Under the pieces are notes generated by a model. That model did not search any database, was not told the origin of the DNA, and worked only from the letters and a program-made list of their open reading frames with translations. DNA of 6,126 nucleotides from Methanothrix sp. (GTDB taxonomy: Archaea > Halobacteriota > Methanosarcinia > Methanotrichales > Methanotrichaceae). The position numbers and the translations under genes are program-made. Below, piece after piece: positions 1-5,167 of this stretch. The stretch covers positions 1-6,126 of the forward strand of contig JAJRAX010000044.1 of assembly GCA_028679775.1 (NCBI GenBank). Reading direction: 5' to 3'. Position 1 is the stretch's first letter. The number at the start of each line of letters is the position of its first letter.

Positions 1-61
1 CTGAATCAAATACGACAAATGCCATCAGCCCAACATACCTGGGCGAGATCGGCAGCAGTTA

Positions 62-282
62 GGATTGTCGGGCGCAGGGGCAGAGAATCCCTGCCTTTTC
101 AAAGCGCACAAAACCACAAAAACAATTGGCATGGGATCACATGCCATCGGTTGAAAGACCGTAGATGCCTACGAATTCATTCGTGTGAGGGGTCACAACA
201 GCCGACAATCCGCGGTCGCTTCCAAATGGCCGAAACGCGCCGTCGAAGTGCTCTGTCATTTACGAGCACCAGCATTTTTTTT
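62..282 (+). ncRNA. Candidate structured RNA (unidentified)
   Basis: No protein gene is convincing here, but the DNA is rich in inverted repeats. A perfect 10-bp pair (62-71 with 202-211, GGATTGTCGG/CCGACAATCC) would close a domain of about 150 nt. Inside it are a 6-bp hairpin (74-79/89-94), a 7-bp hairpin (127-133/140-146), a 5-bp stem with a GAAA tetraloop (148-152/157-161) and a 5-bp stem (184-188/193-197). A further stem (213-217/228-232) and a terminator-like hairpin with eight T's follow. The GNRA loop and the T-tract both favour the plus strand. I see no hallmark of RNase P RNA or SRP RNA. The long stem alone has roughly a 0.1 chance of arising somewhere in this region at random, so this is a candidate only. 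Bases 283-433 hold nothing I can name. Confidence 0.3.
248..282 (+). terminator. Hairpin plus T8 tract, possible terminator
   Basis: GTGCTC (248-253) pairs with GAGCAC (264-269) around a 10-nt loop, and eight consecutive T's follow at 275-282. Archaeal RNA polymerase stops mainly on T-tracts, so the tract alone could end a plus-strand transcript. That transcript would be the candidate RNA upstream. It also separates that RNA from the convergent minus-strand tRNA-Arg transcript. Confidence 0.4.
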
Positions 283-433
283 CGGTTCCTTGCCGTATTA
301 GGTGAGCAATGAAGTAACCTGAGGTCAGCCTTTGAAAATTGGGAGAAAAATATGTATTCCTGGCGCAAACAAATGAGCATTGGCACCTCGGATTGAGTCG
401 CTTTCCCGCGCTAGTCCAAAACCGGTAAACTAA

Positions 434-522
434 CGTCCCGACCGGGATTCGAACCCGGGTTGAAGGCTCGCTGCGCAAATCTGCTCCGCAGGCCTCCGGG
501 ATGTCCACTACCCCATCGGGAC
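434..522 (-). tRNA. tRNA-Arg (anticodon GCG), intron-containing
   Basis: On the minus strand the gene folds as a tRNA. It has a 7-bp acceptor stem GTCCCGA/TCGGGAC, a D arm with GG at 18-19, a T arm CCGGG-TTCGAAT-CCCGG, and discriminator G at 434. The interrupted anticodon arm is GAGGC/GCCTT. Removing 17 nt (469-485) gives the 7-base loop CTGCGGA, so the anticodon is GCG (487-489), reading CGC/CGU arginine codons. A20 in the D loop and C35 are the usual arginine identity elements and agree with this. No CCA is encoded. The gene lies 30 nt downstream of uppS on the same strand. A TATA-like ATTACTAAAAG (543-553 on this strand) overlaps the uppS stop, so it could be transcribed alone or with uppS. 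Confidence 0.92.
469..485 (-). other. 17-nt archaeal tRNA intron (bulge-helix-bulge)
   Basis: The intron sits at the canonical 37/38 site. CTGC (tRNA 32-35) pairs with GCAG near the intron 3' end, giving a 4-bp central helix. The flanking 3-nt bulges are GG^A at the 5' site and CG^A at the 3' site, where ^ marks the cut. A short GC/GC helix with a 6-nt loop closes the intron. This is the standard substrate of the archaeal splicing endonuclease (EndA). Confidence 0.87.
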
Positions 523-552
523 AAAACATCCCTCATGGCATGCTTTTAGTAA

Positions 553-1338
553 TTAAGCTTGTTGGCCAGAGGCTCTTGTCTGGGCAGTTCGAATGGCGCG
601 AAGGAAATCGACCTTCCGAAACTCCGGCCAGTAGGGAGCACAAAAGTATGCTGCGCACTCATTGCCGTTGGCCTGCCAGGGAAGGAAGTTGGATGTGCGG
701 CATTCCCCGCCCGTCCTGATTATGAGATCCACTTTGGGAACAGAGATGCCATCCTGAGGATAGAGGTGCTGGGCTATCAGATCCTCATTCACATCATCTG
801 CTCTGATCCGGCCCTCGGAGACCTGTCGCGCCAGGGATCTCACTGCATCCATCAGCTCGCGCTGACCGCCGTAGGCCAGGGCAATATTGAGATACATCCC
901 ATCATAGCCACGTGTGGCTTCTTCAGTCCGGAAGATCTCTTCTTGAAGGTCTGCGGGCAACATCTCCACCCGACCTATGGCCCGGATTCGCACCCGGTTG
1001 GCATGAGTCTTCTTGGATCGACCCATATCTGCAAACTTATTTTTTATCAGATCGAATAGATAGCGCTTCTCAGTCTCATCTCTCTGGAAGTTCTCTGTGG
1101 AAAATGCATAGAGGGTGAGATGCTTGACGCCCACCTCCAGACACCAATCGGATACCTTCTCTGTTGTATCCGCGCCGAGACTATGCCCCAGGTACTTGGA
1201 GATGCCCTTCTGCCTGGCGTACCTGCGATTGCCATCCTGAATGATGGCCACATGCTCCACCGGCACTCCAGAAAGAATGCGGGACTTCAAGAGCTGTTCA
1301 TAAAAGGTATATGCAGGGTTTCTCAATTTGAAACTCAT
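553..1338 (-). CDS. uppS: cis-Prenyltransferase (UppS-type polyprenyl diphosphate synthase)
   Basis: This 261-residue protein has the full isoprenyl transferase family signature. HVAIIQDGNRRYAR (29-42) contains the Mg/pyrophosphate-binding Asp35. It is followed by GHSLGA (51-56), LTLYAFSTENF (74-84), NIALAYGGQREL (151-162), VDLIIRTGGECRTSNFLPWQ (203-222) and WPEF (237-240). Family members add isopentenyl diphosphate units in cis to an allylic primer. In archaea the primer is usually geranylgeranyl diphosphate and the product is the C55-C60 lipid carrier for protein N-glycosylation and surface polysaccharides. The enzyme acts at the cytoplasmic face of the membrane. Length is normal for the family. 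The Gln before DGNRR replaces the Met common in bacteria. The ATG is preceded by GAGGTT (1349-1354), 10 nt away. tRNA-Arg lies just downstream and tRNA-Val is divergent upstream. Confidence 0.95.
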   Translation of the reverse strand: MSFKLRNPAYTFYEQLLKSRILSGVPVEHVAIIQDGNRRYARQKGISKYLGHSLGADTTEKVSDWCLEVGVKHLTLYAFSTENFQRDETEKRYLFDLIKNKFADMGRSKKTHANRVRIRAIGRVEMLPADLQEEIFRTEEATRGYDGMYLNIALAYGGQRELMDAVRSLARQVSEGRIRADDVNEDLIAQHLYPQDGISVPKVDLIIRTGGECRTSNFLPWQANGNECAAYFCAPYWPEFRKVDFLRAIRTAQTRASGQQA

Positions 1339-1348
1339 TTACATAATT

Positions 1349-1371
1349 AACCTCGCGAATTAGTATTTAAC
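1349..1371 (-). promoter_or_regulatory. uppS promoter/RBS region
   Basis: Read on the minus strand, a TATA-like GTTAAATAC (1363-1371) is followed by a Shine-Dalgarno-like GAGGTT (1349-1354) and then the uppS ATG at 1338. The usual spacing of about 25 nt from TATA to transcription start would put the start near 1340, downstream of the SD. So either the mRNA is nearly leaderless or the true promoter lies further up. Both elements were judged by eye. Confidence 0.35.
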
Positions 1372-1457
1372 AATTCCTCTGGTTTTGAAGAAAATGGGCG
1401 GATGTCTGCCAGCCAAGGGTAAGATACTAATAGCTGATGGCTTACTTGCTATTCCGA

Positions 1458-1531
1458 GGGCCTGTGGTCTAGCTGGTTATGACATCGCCTTCACACGGCG
1501 GGGATCACGCGTTCGAATCGCGTCGGGCCCA
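1458..1531 (+). tRNA. tRNA-Val (anticodon CAC)
   Basis: This is a complete cloverleaf without an intron. The acceptor stem is GGGCCTG/CGGGCCC, with one G-U pair. The D arm is GTC/GAC with GG at 18-19, the anticodon stem is TCGCC/GGCGG with loop TTCACAC, and the T arm is ACGCG-TTCGAAT-CGCGT. Discriminator A is at 1531. Anticodon CAC (1492-1494) reads the valine codon GUG. No CCA is encoded. A short T-run (1538-1541) just after the gene may end the transcript. It is divergent from uppS and 148 nt upstream of the aif1A start, and I see no strong TATA box at the expected distance upstream (TACTAATA near 1425 is the best candidate). Confidence 0.95.
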
Positions 1532-1557
1532 TTATAATTTTGGCCGACACAAGCTTT

Positions 1558-1568
1558 AACTATTTAAG
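1558..1568 (+). promoter_or_regulatory. Possible TATA box for aif1A
   Basis: AACTATTTAAG lies between tRNA-Val and aif1A and resembles an archaeal TATA element. A start about 25 nt downstream would give a leader near 90 nt containing the strong SD at 1669-1676. A second A/T-rich box, CATATTTAAT (1653-1662), is closer, but it would start transcription at about the CTG codon and exclude the SD, so I favour the upstream one. Confidence 0.3.
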
Positions 1569-1668
1569 AGTAGTTTTTAGCCAGAGGGCGCAAGAAAGAT
1601 GCTTTGGCCGCTCGGAATGAGAGTGTCCCTGAAGATATCATTAATCTTATGTCCATATTTAATTATTT

Positions 1669-1676
1669 GAGGTGAT
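1669..1676 (+). promoter_or_regulatory. Strong Shine-Dalgarno that fixes the aif1A start
   Basis: GAGGTGAT matches eight consecutive positions of the archaeal consensus SD (complement of the 16S rRNA 3' end). From the end of GAGG there are 7 nt to CTG at 1680, the normal spacing. No ATG, GTG or TTG in the aif1A frame is close by, so this site is the main evidence for a CTG start. Confidence 0.7.
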
Positions 1677-1679
1677 AAG

Positions 1680-2003
1680 CTGTATAATAGAGGTCGTGGC
1701 AGGGAAGAAGAAGGAGCTGTAATTACCAGAGTTCGTCTCCCCCGCAAACAGGATAGAGAAATATTCGGTCATGTGGAAAGCTTACTTGGATCCAATCGCA
1801 TAAAAGTGAGATGCATCGATGGCGTTACCAGGATGGGCCGCATACCCGGCAAGATGAAGAAGAGGATCTGGATCAGAGAAGGTGACGTGGTCATCGTTAT
1901 TCCCTGGGAAATCGAGAACGAGAAGGCAGATGTAGTCTGGAGATACACCGGCCCCCAGGTGGACTGGCTGCAACGCAAGGGATTTCTGAAAGGGACATCT
2001 TGA
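1680..2003 (+). CDS. eif1A: Archaeal translation initiation factor 1A (aIF1A), CTG start
   Basis: This is the archaeal homologue of eIF1A/bacterial IF1, an OB-fold protein that binds the A site of the small subunit and helps mRNA scanning/start selection and initiator tRNA placement. Counting from CTG 1680 it has 107 residues, the usual size. A basic, flexible N-terminal tail (about residues 2-12) leads into TRVRLPRKQ. The OB core follows, with [30 protein letters not shown] and VVIVIPWEI, and it ends with the C-terminal helix containing VDWLQRKG. The first conventional start is GTG 1773, which would delete the tail and the first OB strand. Upstream the frame is open only to a TGA at 1668-1670, and its only near-cognate codon at SD distance is CTG 1680. 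The gene begins the aif1A-rio1-dim2 block. A miscalled first base of an ATG is the main alternative to a real CTG start. Confidence 0.93.
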   Translation: MYNRGRGREEEGAVITRVRLPRKQDREIFGHVESLLGSNRIKVRCIDGVTRMGRIPGKMKKRIWIREGDVVIVIPWEIENEKADVVWRYTGPQVDWLQRKGFLKGTS

Positions 2004-2022
2004 AGACGATGCCCCAACAGGA

Positions 2023-2032
2023 ATTTATTAAA
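2023..2032 (+). promoter_or_regulatory. Possible TATA box for rio1
   Basis: TTTATTAAAA lies in the 66-nt gap between aif1A and rio1. A transcription start about 25 nt downstream would leave a leader of roughly 15 nt before the ATG at 2070, retaining the weak SD GAAAGG (2058-2063). rio1-dim2 could therefore be transcribed separately from aif1A as well as by read-through. Judged by eye. Confidence 0.4.
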
Positions 2033-2069
2033 ACCATCTTTTTAAAGGATTATCCTTGAAAGGCACATT

Positions 2070-2870
2070 ATGAGCAGGCGTACCAAGGCTGAAAACTTCG
2101 ATACCGAGATCGATGTTCTTCGCACCAGGCTAAAGGACTCTGACGACCTGAACGTCCAGGATGCCGTCTTCGATAAACGCACCCTGATGGACCTTTACAG
2201 CCTGGCCAGCAAGGGAGTAATCGATGCACTGGGCGGATCCGTCTGCACCGGCAAAGAAGCCAACATCTTCAGGGCAATCGTTGGAGAAAAAGAGCTGGCC
2301 CTTAAGATTTATCGCATCTCCACCAGCAATTTCAACTCCATGCAGGACTATATGCGTGGCGATCCAAGATTTTCCAGCGTTAAGGGCACCAAGAGGGCGA
2401 TTGTTGCTGCCTGGACCAGAAAGGAATTTCGAAACCTGAGTCGCGCTGAAGAGGTAGGAATAAGAGTTCCTCATCCCATAGCCATGAAGGAGAACATCTT
2501 GGTAATGGATCTCATCGGTGAAGGCGAAAGGATAGCTCCTCCGCTAAAGGACGTGGATCTGGATGCAGAAGAAGCAAAGCACATTTATGACAAGATCGCC
2601 GAATACATATCTGTGCTCTACAATCGTGCACAACTCGTTCATGCCGACCTCAGTGAGTTCAATATACTCTATGACGTTGGTGAGCCGGTAATCATCGATA
2701 TGGGACAGTCCGTCACCCTGGACCATCCCATGGCCAGGAAATTCCTGGAACGCGATATAGCCAACGTGGCCCATTACTTTAAGAAAAAATACAACCTGGG
2801 ATCGCCTGAGGAGATCTGGGAGAAGCTCAGGAAAGACAGAGACGAGATAGAAAAAAAGAAGGCTGATTGA
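2070..2870 (+). CDS. rio1: RIO1-type serine protein kinase/ATPase
   Basis: This 266-residue protein is a Rio1-family atypical kinase. An N-terminal helix (about 36-55) leads into the P-loop substitute GGSVCTGKEANIF (55-67). The ATP-anchoring lysine is in ALKIYR (K79). The catalytic loop is LVHADLSEFNIL (189-200) with Asp193, and the metal-binding motif is IIDMGQ (208-213) with Asp210. All key residues are present. The usual Ser in STGKEA is Cys59 here, which is unlikely to abolish ATP binding. Rio1 acts as an ATP-driven release factor in the last cytoplasmic steps of 40S/30S maturation, near Dim2 and Nob1. The C-terminus ends in a lysine-rich helix. Its stop codon is separated by one base from the dim2 start, so the two genes are surely co-transcribed and probably translationally coupled. 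Confidence 0.96.
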   Translation: MSRRTKAENFDTEIDVLRTRLKDSDDLNVQDAVFDKRTLMDLYSLASKGVIDALGGSVCTGKEANIFRAIVGEKELALKIYRISTSNFNSMQDYMRGDPRFSSVKGTKRAIVAAWTRKEFRNLSRAEEVGIRVPHPIAMKENILVMDLIGEGERIAPPLKDVDLDAEEAKHIYDKIAEYISVLYNRAQLVHADLSEFNILYDVGEPVIIDMGQSVTLDHPMARKFLERDIANVAHYFKKKYNLGSPEEIWEKLRKDRDEIEKKKAD

Positions 2871-2871
2871 A

Positions 2872-3414
2872 TTGGATATCAAGATTCCAGAGGAGCGCGT
2901 AGGTGTGCTGGTGGGTCCTGGAGGGTCCATGAAGCACCTGATCGAAGAGAAGAGCAAGACCACCATTGAGATAGACAGCGAGACCGGCGCGGTCTCCATT
3001 GCCTCAGCGGAGGATCCCCTGCAGGGGCTCCGGGTTCTCGATCTTGTAAAAGCAATCGGCAGGGGCTTCTCACCAGAGAGGGCTCTCGCCATCCTCGATG
3101 ATGATATGCTGATGCTCGATGTTCTGGACCTCTCCAAGATGGTAGGCACCAAGAGCGATATGGAGCGCATCAAAGGCCGCATCATTGGAAAGGACGGAAG
3201 GTCGCGCGAGATCATGGAGAGGCTCTCCGGCGCAAAGGTTTCAGTGTACGGCAAGACTGTGGCAGTTCTGGGCTATCCAGAGCAGATCCGCGTTGCCAGA
3301 ACGGCTATTGAGATGCTGCTTGATGGTGCACCTCACGGAAACGTCTATAGCTTTTTGGAGAAGAAACATCAGGAGCTGGCCAAGGATGAGCTGAAAGAGC
3401 AGGGCATACTCTGA
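2872..3414 (+). CDS. Two-KH-domain RNA-binding protein, Dim2/Pno1 homologue
   Basis: This 180-residue protein has two KH domains. KH1 (about 1-70) carries the loop VGVLVGPGGSMK (10-21), and KH2 (about 95-150) carries GRIIGKDGRSRE (102-113). The segment GAPHGNVYSFLEKK (152-165) is typical of archaeal Dim2/Pno1. In the family, Dim2 binds the 3' end of small-subunit rRNA around the anti-SD region during maturation, next to Nob1 and the Dim1/KsgA methylase; archaeal Dim2 has also been linked to aIF2-alpha. It starts with TTG 2872, one base after the rio1 stop. GAAGG (2858-2862) within rio1 is a weak SD 9 nt upstream. The frame is open only back to 2851 and offers no ATG or GTG there, so TTG is the best choice. 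Confidence 0.93.
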   Translation: MDIKIPEERVGVLVGPGGSMKHLIEEKSKTTIEIDSETGAVSIASAEDPLQGLRVLDLVKAIGRGFSPERALAILDDDMLMLDVLDLSKMVGTKSDMERIKGRIIGKDGRSREIMERLSGAKVSVYGKTVAVLGYPEQIRVARTAIEMLLDGAPHGNVYSFLEKKHQELAKDELKEQGIL

Positions 3415-3432
3415 AACCCCTGTTCTATTCTC

Positions 3433-3442
3433 ATTTATTATC
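3433..3442 (+). promoter_or_regulatory. Possible TATA box upstream of the protease gene
   Basis: ATTTATTATC lies in the 59-nt gap after dim2. A transcription start about 25 nt on would fall near 3463, just at the SD GAGG (3462-3465) of the protease gene. This suggests an independent promoter with a short leader. The same T-rich stretch (3420-3446) could also act as the terminator of the dim2 transcript. Confidence 0.35.
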
Positions 3443-3473
3443 ATTTGCAAATCGACTTTATGAGGACAGGATT

Positions 3474-5120
3474 TTGAACCTGCAATTAGAACTTGATTCC
3501 GTAGACTGGATGCTCATAGCTGTAGCGCTGATCGGCCTGTATTCCATCCTGATAATGCCCTTAAGAGATAGCGAGAAATGGAAGAGCAGAGGTGTCAGCG
3601 TGGGAAGCGTTCTGGGCATTCCTCTGGCCCTGTTCTTCCGCACAACCAGGGGCCTGGGTCTCCTGGACACGCTCGCCCGCCCAAAGAGCTTCTGGAGGCT
3701 TGTGGCCTCCGCCGGCATTCCTCTGGTTGTCTTAAGCATGACCTATTTTCTATTTCTGGTTCTTGTTATGACATATTACATGATCCAGGAACCACCGGCG
3801 CCCAGCAGCTACAATGCCCCGAGAAACATCCTGCTCATCCCCGGACTTAACGAGTACATTCCTTTTGTGTGGGGCTGGATTGCCCTATTCGTGACGATGC
3901 TGGTGCACGAGTTTGCCCACGGAATACTCAGCCGCGTGGAGGGGGTACGGGTCAAATCCATGGGGATAGTAGCCGTTTTGATTGCACCCATAGCCGCCTT
4001 TGTCGAGCCAGACGATGAGGATCTCTTTGGAAGCAAAGACAAGCCTGCGAAGGTGGACAAGAGAGCAAGAGTGAGAATTCTGTCTGCAGGAGTCATATCC
4101 AACTTCATCGTGGCGATAGTTGCCATGAGCCTCTTCTTCGGCCCGGTAATCGGTGCCATATCGCCGTTAGACAGGCTGATAGTGGTCGATGTTGAGAAAG
4201 GCACTCTTGCCGAGGAGGCAGGCTATGAGACCGGCATGATGCTGATGCAGGCAAATGGAGAGGATGCGAAGAGCTTAAAGCAGCTCTATGAAGATACGCA
4301 GGGCAGCTCAACTCAAAATAGCCTGAATATGCTCTATGACGGCAAAGAGGAAACACTGCCCATTGCAGCCCAGCCGGCACAAGGCATAATGGTGGCCTCC
4401 ATATTCAATGGCTCGCCGGCAGATGCTGCAGGCCTCCCAGCCAAGAGCATAATCACCAGCATTGACGGACAGAAGACAACAGATCTGGAAGGCTTCCGGA
4501 ATCGGATGAACACCACTCACCCAGGCCAGGTTATCGCAGTAGCCACCGGCCAGGGCCAGACCTATCAGATCAACCTCACCACAAAGGATGCGGCTATTAA
4601 GGACAACGGTGGATTCATAGGGATCGGCATATCCGGAAATGCAGTTTACCTCGGAGGGGCAACCCTTCAAGAGGCCCCTGCAAGACAATTTTTGCAGACG
4701 CTCAAAGACATTCCTAGCATGGGCTTAAGCGGTTTTCACCTGATGCTCAGCCTTCCCTTTTCCGGTATCCCCGGATTATCTCAGAAGGGCTTTGCTGGTT
4801 TTAGCGGCTGGTTGACATCCGTCTACGAGCCTGTGGGATGGGCAGAGCCATTAGGTGACAAGCTCTTCTGGATTGCCAACCTTCTGCTCTGGATCGGCTG
4901 GATCAACCTCTATGCAGGTCTCTTCAACTGCCTTCCCGCTGTGCCGCTGGACGGTGGGCACATATTCCGAGATCTGGTGCAGTCAGGCTTTGAAAGGATC
5001 GCAAAGCAAGAGGATGCAGAGAGGTTCACCAGGACAACTGTCGCCATTCTCACCTGGCTCGTAATAACATCCCTGCTCATCACGCTGATAGCGCCGTTCA
5101 CCAACGGGCTGTCCATATAG
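3474..5120 (+). CDS. Site-2-type membrane metalloprotease (M50) with two PDZ domains
   Basis: This 548-residue M50/S2P-family protease cuts substrates within or at the membrane. Hydrophobic segments lie near 12-30, 80-103, 128-147, 160-178, 203-224, 463-488 and 521-540. The zinc motif HEFAH is at 145-149, with Glu146 as catalytic base. The conserved EPDDEDL (178-184) and RILSAGVISN (201-210) follow. The third zinc ligand is Asp493 in NCLPAVPLDGGH (485-496). Between the two halves of the active site lie two PDZ domains (about 234-298 and 303-370), the second with GSPADAAGLPAKSIITSIDG (313-332), and a hydrophobic linker (about 415-455). Start is TTG 3474, 8 nt after SD GAGG (3462-3465); the next candidate, ATG 3510, would trim the first helix. 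The physiological substrate cannot be told from the sequence. An exported protein gene follows 47 nt downstream. Confidence 0.94.
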   Translation: MNLQLELDSVDWMLIAVALIGLYSILIMPLRDSEKWKSRGVSVGSVLGIPLALFFRTTRGLGLLDTLARPKSFWRLVASAGIPLVVLSMTYFLFLVLVMTYYMIQEPPAPSSYNAPRNILLIPGLNEYIPFVWGWIALFVTMLVHEFAHGILSRVEGVRVKSMGIVAVLIAPIAAFVEPDDEDLFGSKDKPAKVDKRARVRILSAGVISNFIVAIVAMSLFFGPVIGAISPLDRLIVVDVEKGTLAEEAGYETGMMLMQANGEDAKSLKQLYEDTQGSSTQNSLNMLYDGKEETLPIAAQPAQGIMVASIFNGSPADAAGLPAKSIITSIDGQKTTDLEGFRNRMNTTHPGQVIAVATGQGQTYQINLTTKDAAIKDNGGFIGIGISGNAVYLGGATLQEAPARQFLQTLKDIPSMGLSGFHLMLSLPFSGIPGLSQKGFAGFSGWLTSVYEPVGWAEPLGDKLFWIANLLLWIGWINLYAGLFNCLPAVPLDGGHIFRDLVQSGFERIAKQEDAERFTRTTVAILTWLVITSLLITLIAPFTNGLSI

Positions 5121-5126
5121 AATATC

Positions 5127-5160
5127 CTTATAAAAAAATGATACAGAACGCCGACAGGTG
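5127..5160 (+). promoter_or_regulatory. Promoter and SD of the exported-protein gene
   Basis: CTTATAAAAA (5127-5136) is the best TATA match in the window. A start about 25 nt downstream falls near 5154-5159. AGGTG (5156-5160) then gives an SD 7 nt before ATG 5168. The in-frame ATG at 5138 overlaps the TATA box and has no SD, so 5168 is preferred. Confidence 0.55.
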
Positions 5161-5167
5161 GGCCCTC

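Noticed and set aside
1..25. Possible minus-strand gene start at 25 (M-A-F-V-V-F-D-S) running off the left edge
   Set aside because: Only eight codons are visible, with no SD or TATA box at a sensible distance upstream. Flanking sequence is needed.
62..211. Reading the 10-bp inverted repeat as the ends of a small transposable element
   Set aside because: No target-site duplication flanks it (TTA on the left, GCG on the right) and it has no second copy in the window. A structured RNA explains the internal hairpins better.
19..312. Plus-strand open frame of 97 codons, open to the left edge
   Set aside because: The translation is rich in Arg, Ser and His and reads like no protein family. It runs through the T8 tract and the hairpin block and has no convincing SD.
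435..522. Reading the tRNA as a long-variable-arm Ser or Leu tRNA because of its 88-nt span
   Set aside because: The extra bases lie in the anticodon loop and form a perfect bulge-helix-bulge. The variable loop is only 4 nt, and A20 and C35 fit arginine.
260..529. Minus-strand 89-codon frame
   Set aside because: It covers the whole tRNA-Arg gene, including the intron and T loop, so it is a by-product of the tRNA sequence.
559..1059. Plus-strand 166-codon frame
   Set aside because: It is antisense to uppS, which has complete family motifs, and it has no recognisable domain.
1612..1640. Possible C/D-box guide RNA (AATGAGA and CTGA motifs)
   Set aside because: The box C match is poor and no paired C'/D' boxes are present.
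1672..1722. GTG-started 16-codon frame overlapping the aif1A SD
   Set aside because: It is out of frame with aif1A, its own start lies within the SD, and its product does not resemble an aIF1A N-terminus. A frameshifted start from this codon is therefore unlikely.
2544..3254. Minus-strand 236-codon frame
   Set aside because: It is antisense to rio1 and dim2. Its Ser/Arg-rich translation is typical of the reverse strand of a coding region.
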